Assembly: GCA_028565715.1 (NCBI GenBank)
Contig: JAOXYC010122222.1
Location: forward strand, 1-13,866
Origin: Phoronis pallida
Taxonomy: Eukaryota > Phoronida > Phoronidae
Direction: 5' to 3'
Length of the DNA: 13,866 nucleotides
This document shows, one piece after another, positions 1 to 7,114 of this stretch. The notes beneath the pieces are model-generated. The model was not told the origin of the DNA. It saw nothing but the letters and a program-made list of their open reading frames with translations, and did no database searches. Position 1 is the first letter of the stretch. Each line of letters starts with the position of its first letter. The position numbers were made by a program, and so were the translations under genes.

Positions 1-133
1 TCTATGATTTTTCAAAATCTCATCCAATAAAAGGTTGTATTACTTCCCATGAATTTGAGAATCATTTTATCACATAAAATTAATTAAGACTGAAAAACTA
101 AGAAATTCTGTGAAAATTAATCCCAGCGTTAAT

Positions 134-196
134 GTAATATAAATGACGTAGGATGTAATACAAATGACGTAGGATGTAATATAAATGACGCGGGAT
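134..196. repeat. 21-bp tandem repeat, three units
   Basis: Three adjacent 21-bp units start at 134, 155 and 176, each of the form GTAATAYAAATGACGYRGGAT. They differ at two or three positions. Each holds a TGACG core. The unit decays after 196 (GTTATAATAG). It lies in intron, upstream in plus coordinates of the TTAA-bounded element. Confidence 0.85.
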
Positions 197-270
197 GTTA
201 TAATAGTTCATAATAGTTGGGTAGTTATGTGATAAATACAATTTATGTTAATTTTTATTATAATCATTGG

Positions 271-740
271 TTAAGCCTGGTTCAGCAGAGGCGCTGGTGG
301 GTCAGGCCAATGCTGCAGCAGCGAAAACAGCATTCTTTCGGCTATCTGCCTCCAGGCATTGTCTTTCTTTCTCTTATCTTTGAATTCCTACAGTAACCCT
401 TGTCGTAAATCACAGGGTAATCATGTACCAGGTCCATGAGCAATTCGTTGTCTATACTCAAAGTCAAAGTAGACATCAAGGAAGTGAAAAATTAAAAAAG
501 GCGCGCTTTTGACAAACTGCATTATGGTCCCCGGCAACCCCGGCAGTCCCGATAGCCCTGATTATATGGTTCACAGTCAATCGGACCGGCCGTATCTGCC
601 TGGAAAGTTCTCTCCTATAGAACTCTTGCGGCCGGCAGTCCCAGCACTCCCGGCATTCCCGATTTGCACGGTTCACATGTTGCGGACGGCACGGACGATC
701 CGGCCGGCCTACAGTTACGGTGACTGTGAACCAGCCTTAA
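271..740. mobile_element. TTAA-bounded MITE-like element
   Basis: The left end TTAAGCCTGGTTCA (271) and right end TGAACCAGCCTTAA (727-740) are inverted repeats with one mismatch, and both terminate in TTAA. TTAA ends recall elements of the piggyBac type, but no transposase is present. The right half (about 569-735) holds a second, longer imperfect inverted repeat built on GGTTCACAGT and GGCCGG, with high CpG content. The short plus and minus open frames here (at 509-787 and 615-830) follow from this palindromic GC-rich sequence and match no known protein. Confidence 0.5.
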
Positions 741-1103
741 CTCTAAAGGCAAAAGCTGCTTCAAGGGCAACCATGGACCGCCATTGACATGCTCATCCGA
801 GGCACTTAAGCCAGCCGGGTTTTGACACACTGGTAATCAAACAGGGGACCTTCCTATTCTTAGTGTTGTGCTTAAACCACTAAACTACATAGTACCTAAA
901 GAACATTTACATCCCATCTGCTCTTAAATCTGGTGTAGTTTATGAATTTAAATGTCAATGAAATTTGACATATATTGGCGAAACATCTTGTCATTTATGC
1001 ACCAGAAATAAAGAACAATATCAATAGACATTTAGAACTCAACGGCGCCTGCAAAGCAGCGTGTGGTGAACACTCCTTCACTATAATTGACAATTATAAC
1101 AGT

Positions 1104-1573
1104 CCATAATCACGGCCGTTCAGTAGTCGTAGTGAGAAGATGAGAAGAAACAACACTTTTAAAAAGCAAAAACAAATCCTCATGTGAAAAGGTGCGCAGC
1201 GCCGCTCGTGGGGTAATTCATATACTGGCTATATCGCTATTATGCGTTTAATATCTGACAGAATTAGGAGTAGCTGGGTAGCTTAGCGGTAAGAGCATCA
1301 TAACCGGCTATAATGGGGACCTGGGTTCGATTCCCAGTTCAGTTACGATGATTTTTTCTGTCTTTTCAAATTTATCACTTTTAAATAGACGTAACATGTT
1401 TCACAATTTACCAATTGCATTTTCAAACGAACACTCCCATTGCACAAATCATAATAAATGAACACGAAGCGGATAATTTTGCCGCTGAAATTCGTTTGAA
1501 AATGCAATTGGTAAATTGTGAAACATGTTACCTCTATTTAAAAGTGTTGTTTTTCTTCTCATCTTCTCACTAC
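1104..1573 (+). mobile_element. TIR-flanked insertion carrying a tRNA-like module (element A)
   Basis: The insertion splits the PLE endonuclease. Terminal inverted repeats lie at 1129-1163 and 1537-1573 (GTAGTGAGAAGATGAGAAGA outermost, about 35 bp, with a 2-bp T-run difference). A second inner inverted repeat pairs 1376-1430 with 1492-1546; its 40-bp core (1391-1430 / 1492-1531) is perfect. Between the left TIR and the inner hairpin sit a conserved head (about 1166-1250), the tRNA-like module and a short tail ending TTTTCTGTCTTTTCAAATTT. A diverged candidate target duplication, ATTATAACAGT (1093-1103) versus AATAATAACAATAGT (1574-1588), would put the left boundary about 25 bp outside the TIR. 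No transposase frame is visible. Confidence 0.7.
1272..1345 (+). tRNA. tRNA-like module, Ala(GGC)-like, in element A
   Basis: Cloverleaf pieces are visible. The acceptor AGCTGGG pairs with TTCAGTT (1338-1344, including G-T pairs). The D stem is GCTT/GAGC. The T arm is CTGGG-TTCGATT-CCCAG (1321-1337). Internal promoter boxes are near-consensus: TAGCTTAGCGG (A box) and GGTTCGATTCC (B box). The anticodon stem CATAA/TAATG has one mismatch; the loop CCGGCTA would place GGC as anticodon, with C rather than T at position 33. There is one extra base before the anticodon stem and no encoded CCA. It is therefore a repeat-borne tRNA-like unit that may keep polymerase III promoter function, not a confident decoding tRNA. 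Confidence 0.6.
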
Positions 1574-1826
1574 AATAATAACAATAGTTACCATTTGAAA
1601 CTACGCAAAGCGATTCAGATCCAACAAAGAACCCTGCAGCTTAATGGACAGCTATTACACGAGTCGCTAACTCTATTGATATAACTTTGTATGCTTTGTT
1701 GTCACTGTGTATTGATTAGTGTGTATGGTCCGTTGTTACTGTGCCTATCGCAGTTTTCATATTGTACATTGACTATAATTCTTGTTTTGTATGCAGCCTT
1801 CGGGCTAGAGTGTCACTTGCAAATAA

Positions 1827-1868
1827 ACGTTTGACGAGGATGGTTGTACCCGTCGAAACATGTCGCGT
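1827..1868 (+). ncRNA. Hammerhead-ribozyme-like fold in PLE 3' region
   Basis: The order of parts matches a type I hammerhead. Stem I 5' strand ACGT is followed by core TTGACGA (consensus CUGANGA, here C to T at the first core base). Stem II is GGATGG...CCCGTC, five pairs with a bulged G. Then comes GAAA, a two-pair stem III (AC-AT-GT), the cleavage triplet GTC (C at 1864), and stem I 3' strand GCGT. PLEs are known to carry hammerheads of this minimal type. The lost core C predicts weak or no activity. Confidence 0.6.
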
Positions 1869-2038
1869 CTAAAAACAGTTGTTGTTTATATTCAGATTTT
1901 ATTAACTTTAGAATGCAACAGACCTTTCGGGAGAATTATATTAAACAGAGTAGATGCCTAAAGTAGAGGGCACCATTGCACGATAGAGGTAATGATCTAA
2001 ACTACTTTAAAACAGTAACAGGAAAGAAGTATTCTTAC

Positions 2039-2229
2039 TTGTAGGCTAACGTTGCACTAAAGTCATTCTGAATGTAGGCGTTAAGAACTGGCCTAAACTG
2101 GTGATATTTCCTGTCCGCTATCAAACTTATGATGAAGATTAACGCCTCAAACACCAGGTTGTCATACGTGTCCGTGTCTTGATGATTCATCAGAATGAGG
2201 AATAGGGCATCCAGTGTGTCTTGCAGAAA
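2039..2229 (-). CDS. DOCK-A-like internal exon: helical region after DHR-1
   Basis: The exon is 191 bp, with acceptor TTTTTTAG|TTT and donor TACAA|GTAAGA. It enters in phase 0 and leaves two bases of a codon. It encodes 63 codons with landmarks [33 protein letters not shown] and FSATLAY. The family equivalent, [10 protein letters not shown]...D.LVF.AL.FII.LIADRK..HF.PVL..YI...F.ATLAY, matches almost position for position and is specific to DOCK-A. The next exon should begin near a TKVLKNY-like motif, but no such block is found in 1-2038, so the gene continues below position 1. Confidence 0.95.
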
Positions 2230-2337
2230 CTAAAAAATAAATAAATATGTAATAAAATTGTGAAAAAACAAATACCACATTAAAATAAATTTAAACTTCT
2301 AATAAGATACAGAATTTTGAAAAGACAGACAAATTCA

Positions 2338-2410
2338 GAACCCGACCGAGAATCGAACCCGGGTCTCCTATTTACATGATAGTTGCGCTAGTCCACTACA
2401 CCAACGGGGT
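2338..2410 (-). tRNA. tRNA-like module, Asp-like, left arm of element B
   Basis: Read on the minus strand, it has GGTGTAGTGG (A-box-like), the loop CATGTAA, AGACCCGGGTTCGATTCTCGG (T arm and B box) and TCGGGTT at the 3' side. Acceptor pairing is damaged at two positions, and the T stem ends in TCTCGG instead of TCCCGG, so this copy is more decayed than its partner at 2598-2670. It shares the same anticodon-loop sequence with that partner. Confidence 0.5.
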
Positions 2411-2597
2411 CCTAGTAATTTCTGTGCTAATTTTAACCTTATATTAGCCAGTATAATTTTACCACACGAGTGACTCTAACGTGGTCTAATTGCTTTCAGC
2501 AAAACAAATCCTCATGTGAAAAGGTGCATCACAGCGCCATTCGTGTGGTAAAATTTTACTGGCTTATAGGGTTAAAATTAGCACAGAAATTACTAGG

Positions 2598-2670
2598 AAC
2601 CCGGTGGTATAGTGGACTAGCACAACTATCATGTAAATAGGAGACCCGGGTTTGATTCCCGGTCGGGTTC
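2598..2670 (+). tRNA. tRNA-like module, Asp-like, right arm of element B
   Basis: The acceptor AACCCGG pairs fully with TCGGGTT (2663-2669). The T arm is CCGGG-TTTGATT-CCCGG (2646-2662). The TATAGTGG run and AGACCCGGGTT recall animal tRNA-Asp. The anticodon stem CTAT/ATAG closes the loop CATGTAA, which would give TGT at the anticodon, with A in place of the universal T33. The B box reads GGTTTGATTCC, one change from consensus. This points to a tRNA-derived mobile unit, not a decoding gene. Confidence 0.55.
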
Positions 2671-2965
2671 TGAATTTTTCTGTCTTTTCAAAATTTATCA
2701 CTTTCTGCCAGTAAAAGCATACATTTATTAAGATACAGAATGCTAAACAAATTGACAATTTTCCATGAATTTGAAAAGCTGCCAACCACCTAACATCAAA
2801 CTGAGGCACATTCATGCAGTGATTATGATAATGAGGTCAACTACACATTATGGAAGAGTAAAGGATGTGAAATGTCTTCTCGTATTGCTTGACTTGAAAC
2901 AAAGAAACTGACACTCAGGTTGGACCTTTACAATAATTATTACGTTTAAATCTTGAGAAACAATA

Positions 2966-3320
2966 GAGGAAAAATGTTCACTTAAGCCTACCGCACACCT
3001 AGCGCGTTTGCTGCGCGGCAATCACGCCAAGGCGGCAATCACGCTGAGTTTGTAGCCCGCACACCTAGCGCGATTGCCGCGCTACAGTTACAGACTGATT
3101 TGTCGGCACGAATGTTGCAGAAAAGGACACCCGCACACCTAGCACGATTGCCGCATCATGATTGCCGCGCGGCAATCGCGCTAGGTGTGCGGCGAGCTTT
3201 ACTGGGTAAGAGTTTTCTTCGTAGATGGTCAGATGGTGTAGCCCCGGGGGGTGAAGCGGGGCAGAACCATCTGACCATCTACGAAAAGAACTCTCCCACA
3301 CTAAGTGAACATTTTTCATC
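2966..3320. mobile_element. Nested palindromic MITE-like element
   Basis: The outer inverted repeats are 2966-2984 and 3302-3320 (AAAAATGTTCACTTA perfect, 18 of 19 over the full length). Inside are four copies of CCGCACACCTAGCGCGATTG: three direct (2991, 3058 and 3131) and one inverted (ending 3192). The last two meet in the 18-bp perfect palindrome GATTGCCGCGCGGCAATC at 3160-3177. To the right, a 28-bp stem (3210-3237 with 3266-3293, two mismatches) encloses a loop that itself contains GCCCCG/CGGGGC. No transposase and no clear target duplication are seen. Both open frames over this stretch come from the palindromes. Confidence 0.75.
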
Positions 3321-3453
3321 ATGTATATGTGGGAGAATAACAATTTATTTCATCACAAACAATTCTTCATCAAGTAAAATTTCACATTTCAGACTGTAAC
3401 TCTAATAACTTAAATGTGGAAATCGAACAGAATATTCAGCATCCCCCCGTTAC

Positions 3454-3551
3454 CTTGACAACCTCCTCTCCGTCCACTTTCATGAGAGCTATCAGGTTCT
3501 GCTTTAGTCCTGCAGGGTTTTCCCTCCACTTCAACAACCCAAGCAAGTCAA
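3454..3551 (-). CDS. DOCK-A-like internal exon: DHR-1 to armadillo-like junction
   Basis: The exon is 98 bp, with acceptor CTGCCCCCCAG|TT and donor AAG|GTAACG. Two bases complete a Val codon, followed by 32 codons ending in phase 0. It encodes V-DLLGLLKWRENPAGLKQ and then NLIALMKVDGEEVVK. DOCK1/2/5 proteins carry the equivalent LL.LLKWR....LLQ..L..LMKVDG.E.VKF right after DHR-1, at the start of the helical scaffold leading to DHR-2. A C-run polypyrimidine tract directly precedes the AG. The exon is more GC-rich than the surrounding intron, as expected for coding sequence. Confidence 0.94.
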
Positions 3552-3864
3552 CTGGGGGGCAGAAAAGATAATCATGTAGAATTATTTGCTTGATAATATT
3601 CCATCAATGAAAATAGGAGATGCATTGTTCAGGGGCTATTTAGATGTTTCACACTCTCAAGCTTTTGCATCACAACAGAATAATGTGACTTGACAATTAC
3701 ACCTGTTAAAGTAACAAGAGGCATTCATTGCTGCTCACTGGGAGGAAATTGGACAAAGATGGTAAGAATCCTAAATGAATTATAATGGTTCACAACTTGC
3801 TGTGACTATAAGTTATTCAATGATCAAAATTAATATCAAATTAATAACAAATTTCCAAAATTAC
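3552..3864 (-). other. Short intron (313 bp)
   Basis: This intron lies between the exons at 3865-4051 and 3454-3551. Its donor is GTAATT and its acceptor CCCCCCAG. No repeat, RNA or further exon is recognised in it. Confidence 0.85.
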
Positions 3865-4051
3865 CATTATGTGTCAGTTTTGTTGAGCAGACTAGTGTAG
3901 ATATTGAGAAGAAATCTTTGGTGCTGAGAGTGAGAACAGGAGGCGTTGATGTGATGTTCTGTTTGTTGAACGGAATCGAAGGGTCAAGGTGACTACGGGT
4001 TGAGGGAAGCTTGAGATATATACTGGCATCTTCTTGCTTCTTACTGTCGAT
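3865..4051 (-). CDS. DOCK-A-like internal exon: end of DHR-1
   Basis: The exon is 187 bp, with acceptor CCTTACAG|ATC and donor AATG|GTAATT. It enters in phase 0 and leaves one base of a Val codon. It encodes 62 codons with landmarks KKQEDASIYLKLPST, then a variable Pro/Thr/Ser-rich loop, then STKDFFSISTLVCSTKLTHN. The closing block with F.ISTLVCSTKLT.N is one of the most recognisable DOCK-A sequences and marks the C-terminal side of DHR-1. The variable loop between LPST and STKDFF is where family members differ in length. A plus-strand reading of the same DNA shows nothing coherent. Confidence 0.95.
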
Positions 4052-4191
4052 CTGTAAGGACAACAAACCACATTAATTTTTCATGTGACAATTTATAATT
4101 TACATGCCTACGTTGCAAGTTGGCAGAGTAAAGTAATCAACTTTTGAATCATGGCATTTACGCTGTTTTCTTTTAATATGCTAATTGATTA

Positions 4192-4249
4192 ATATGTTCC
4201 TTGGTAAAAAACATAATATGATATGTTCCTTGGTAAAAAACATAATTGA
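4192..4249. repeat. 29-bp direct duplication
   Basis: The unit ATATGTTCCTTGGTAAAAAA... occurs at 4192-4220 and again at 4221-4249. The two copies differ only near their right ends. It is a recent local tandem duplication in intron. Apart from it, nothing is recognised in 4052-5160. Confidence 0.85.
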
Positions 4250-5162
4250 ACTTCATCGTATATTTTACAATGAAAAACATGATTTTGTAAATGTCATTCT
4301 AAAAAGCGTGATGTAAACGAACTCAAGGTTGTCAAAAAAGCAATAGTCATCCAACAAGTGTTTTCAGGGAAAAAACATGAAGTATAGATTGTTAAGACCA
4401 AGGTAGGTGAAGATTCAATTGACAGTAAAATAGGGCAAATTTACCATTATTCAGACTGAAATTGATAACTTCACATCAAATAGTTAAGTCACAGTTAAAC
4501 AATTTGTATTAATTTAGTGTTCAGAGTGCAATGTGTGTGGAGATTATGAGTCATCTTAACTTGAGATGACAGTAAAACCTTTTGATTCATCAAAAGCATC
4601 TTTCAGGAATCAAACTTAAAGTAACGGGCAGGTAATATGAATCCTTACCCGGACTTGGCCTTAAAAAGAAGCATAACAAAACATTAAACAAAACTTCAAC
4701 TTTTAGAAATATTGATAGACTGCTTATGGAATCACTGGAAAAAACCTCGACTTGCTTTTCTTTGTTTTGAAGAGTAGGGACCTGAACAAGAGAAATGCCT
4801 TTAATGTCATGATGTGTTTTGATCAAAGAAAGCAGACTGAGAAATTGACAGCTTGAAGCATTTGCCACATATGATTTATTACTAATTCAACAAAAATCAA
4901 TAGAATGTAATGAATTTCAACCTCTCAAATTTGTATTTAGACAATAATAATGTAGCAATTTCTTATATCTATGCTCCATAGCATTGCCTCTTCTGCACAA
5001 GGTCTACATAATTTAGTGCAAATGCTTTGCTGTATGTAAACACTCTGGTAAAAACATTTTGTTTGTGATTCTGCTGTTTAGTGCCCCATGTTGTTGGCAT
5101 TGCATTAAATTTGGATTACTCACTTGTTTGTTTTAAATATTTGTGCCAGCAAGCATAATGCA

Positions 5163-6051
5163 AACAAGAGCTATGCAATTGATAAGAGCCCACGGCATTA
5201 CTTGTCTAACAATGATAAAAAATACAGTATTAAAGACTACAAAATAATCATAATAGACATATTCAATAAATGGTGAAAAGGTAAAAGATTGGTAAACAAA
5301 GATTAACAAAAAATTGTCAAAGCGTTCTCGAGATAAAGAAGCTATAAGAAAATCAGTATGGCACAACAAAAATCCCAACAGGGGGCATACCTATAAGCAA
5401 AACGTGCCCAATATCAAAAGGAACCTCTCTTATCATGCCAAGAACAGATGTAGAAAGTTTCGTCAAAATTCGACAAAGTGTTCTCGAGATAAGGACTCTA
5501 CAACAAAACCAATATGGCGGAACAAAAATCACAACAGGGGGCACACCTGTAGGCAAGACACGCCCGATTTCGAAAGGAACCGCTCTTATCATGTCAAAAA
5601 CAAGTATAGAAAGTTTCGTCAAAATTCGACAAAGCATTCTCGAGATAATGACTCTACAACAAAATCAATTGGCGGAACAAAAATCCCAACAGGGGGCACA
5701 CCTGTAGGGGAGACGCGCCCGATTTCGAAAAAGAACTTCTCTTATCATGCCAAGAAAAATATAGAAAGTTTCGTCAAAATTTGTGAAAATGTTCTCAAGA
5801 TAATGACTCTACAACAAAATCAATATGGCGTAACAAAAAATCCCAACAGGGGGCATACCTGTAGGCGAAACGCGCCAGATTTCTAAAGGAACCACTGTTA
5901 TCATGCCAAGAACATTTATGCAAAGTTTCGTCAAAACTTGTCAAAGCATTCTCAAGATAATGACTCTACAACAAAGTGTTAACAATGCCGTCGACGCCAC
6001 TGCCACAGCCTATCGCAATATGCACCCACATATTATGTATGTGGGCGCATA
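5163..6051 (+). repeat. Dispersed repeat with ~156-bp internal tandem array
   Basis: The left end AACAAGAGCTATGCAATTGA (5163) is shared exactly with a second locus at 12322, followed in both by a CCCACGGCATT block. Inside, a unit begins with TTCTCGAGATAA or TTCTCAAGATAA at 5325, 5481, 5637, 5792 and 5949 (spacing 156, 156, 155, 157), giving about four units. Each has ACAGGGGGCAYACCTGTAG, a CGCCC-to-GGAACC block, TCTTATCATG and AAGTTTCGTCAAAA. The right end carries a 13-bp stem (6019-6051, ATGCRCCCACATA, one mismatch). The 190-residue plus frame at 5314-5886 is open because 156 is a multiple of three. It is low in information, basic, and matches no known family. Confidence 0.8.
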
Positions 6052-6236
6052 AAAAGTAAATAGCAAAGACAATGGACAACTTGTGTGTGCAATTCTGCAG
6101 ACTGAGGATAAGCTGACATAAAGGAAATTACCTTGCTACTAAATTTGTTACCAACATATGATGAGAATGTTGAGGATGTAAAACGTTGCTCTTTTGGCTA
6201 AACGAAACATGTTGTAGATTTTACACTTACTACTAG

Positions 6237-6624
6237 ATGTGTGACCCGCGCTTCACTGCGGGGTGCGTGCGTTCGCCGCAGGGTGTGCGCGTGCTTTGCG
6301 TGTGCAGACCCCTTGCACATGCACACCCAGTTACCTTGACCGACCTAGAATTTTACCGACTTTTTCCGCGCTTCGCTCGCTCTTGCCCATGCGGGGTGTG
6401 CGCGTGCTTCGCACTACAAACCCTGTGCACATGTAAACCCCATTGCTTTGAACAAACTCGACTTTCCGCGCGGAACTGCACGAGCAGGCATGTGCGGGGT
6501 GTGCGCGTGCTTCGCACGTGCACACCCCGTGCACATGCACACCTCGTCACTTTGAGTCCCCTCGACTGTTCCAGCGCTTCGCGCTGTCAAAACTTGCGGA
6601 CAGACGGACACACACACACACACA
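6237..6624. repeat. GC-rich minisatellite ending in (AC)n
   Basis: Three diverged units share GGGTGTGCGCGTGCTTYGC, starting at 6281, 6394 and 6497 (spacing 113 and 103). Each is followed by GTGCACATG and an AC..TTGA block, and some by CGCGCTTCGC-type pieces. The stretch is far richer in GC and CpG than the surrounding intron. It ends in GCGGACAGACGG and an AC run at 6608-6624. The frames reading through it are Cys/His/Thr/Arg-rich on both strands, as expected from the repeat, and are not treated as genes. Confidence 0.8.
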
Positions 6625-7114
6625 GATGGACACACATTTTCATACTTATACATTAGATGCATTTTTATTGAATTCTTTTTTAAACAAAACTTTGAAAATG
6701 ATATTTTGGAACTGGAATTCAACATATCAATTCAAAATACCAACTTCTTGTTTTACCCATGTCCTAGAGATTAATTAATGGGAATAAGTAAATTGAAGGT
6801 ACTGAATAGTGTAAATAGTTATGGTCATGCAAAAGATCAACTGGTGTACATGATAGACAAGTTTTCAGGTTTCAGATAATCAATAGAAAATGTTCAAAAT
6901 GAATACTTATACGCAGTCATTCAATTATTTTATACCTAGACTCATGAATATACACGGTAAAGATCCTGTCGAAATTACAGCAGGTAGTGCAAGATATATG
7001 ACCAGTCATGTAACCAACAATTATAGCTCAGAGACCAGCCTAAAGACACAAAAAGGATGGCTGCAGCGCAGTCACGCAATTAATGTAAGTCCAGTACTAG
7101 ATAAACTTTTCCGT
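6625..7114. other. Intron stretch with no recognised feature
   Basis: The stretch is AT-rich intron. An 82-codon open frame at 6890-7138 resembles no family I know and has no codon bias or splice context to support it. Confidence 0.6.

Larger units (their letters stand above)
902..1890 (+). mobile_element. Degraded Penelope-like element 3' part, split by an insertion
   Basis: The plus strand encodes pieces of the C-terminal GIY-YIG endonuclease typical of Penelope-like retroelements (PLEs). From about 902 the frame reads IPSALKSGVVYEFKC, then a stop, then TYIGET, the YIG half of the motif. A frameshift later it reads LNGACKAACGEHSFTIID to about 1103. The domain resumes after an insertion at 1574: NNNSYHLKLRKAIQIQ...LNGQLLHESLTLLI, ending at TAA 1682-1684. 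This matches the closing helix/LN block of these endonucleases. The downstream 3' part carries a hammerhead-like fold (1827-1868). Stops, frameshifts and the insertion make it a fossil. No reverse transcriptase is present, so the copy is 5'-truncated. It is antisense to the host gene. Confidence 0.8.
2316..2728. mobile_element. Fold-back element with paired tRNA-like modules (element B)
   Basis: The two arms, about 2316-2470 and 2540-2695, are inverted copies of each other, each made of short tail, tRNA-like module and head. The central 70 bp contains AACAAATCCTCATGTGAAAA, also found in element A at 1171. The same 13-bp word TAAGATACAGAAT flanks it at 2303-2315 and 2729-2741, a good candidate target-site duplication. 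Thirteen bases is long for a cut-and-paste transposon and closer to target-primed reverse transcription. The right side has a 30-bp tail (about 2699-2728) not matched on the left. It lies in the intron between the DOCK exons at 2229 and 3454. Confidence 0.75.

Noticed and set aside
1415-1684. 89-residue frame as one coding unit
   Set aside because: Only 1574-1684 is PLE endonuclease. The part before it is inverted-repeat sequence of the inserted element, and the ATG belongs to the insertion.
1-2038. Next DOCK exon (after FSATLAY) within this stretch
   Set aside because: I looked on the minus strand for the expected TKVLKNY-like block with AG and GT borders and did not find it. The stretch is filled by repeats.
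1272-2670. Functional nuclear tRNA gene cluster
   Set aside because: Position 33 is not T in either type, stems carry mismatches, and all copies sit within mobile elements, so decoding tRNAs are unlikely.
2991-3192. CRISPR-like array from the repeated CCGCACACCTAGCGCG units
   Set aside because: There are only four units, one is inverted, spacing is irregular, and they lie inside a TIR-bounded eukaryotic element.
3065-3399. Overlapping open frames on both strands as genes
   Set aside because: They mirror one another because the DNA is palindromic. No protein family is seen.
5314-5886. 190-residue plus-strand open frame as a protein gene
   Set aside because: It is the 156-bp tandem array read in frame. 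Other frames and the opposite strand are also open, and nothing resembles a known family.
6237-6656. 139-residue Cys/His-rich plus frame as a gene
   Set aside because: It is entirely minisatellite and an AC run. Equivalent frames exist on the minus strand, and composition explains the apparent Cys/His richness.
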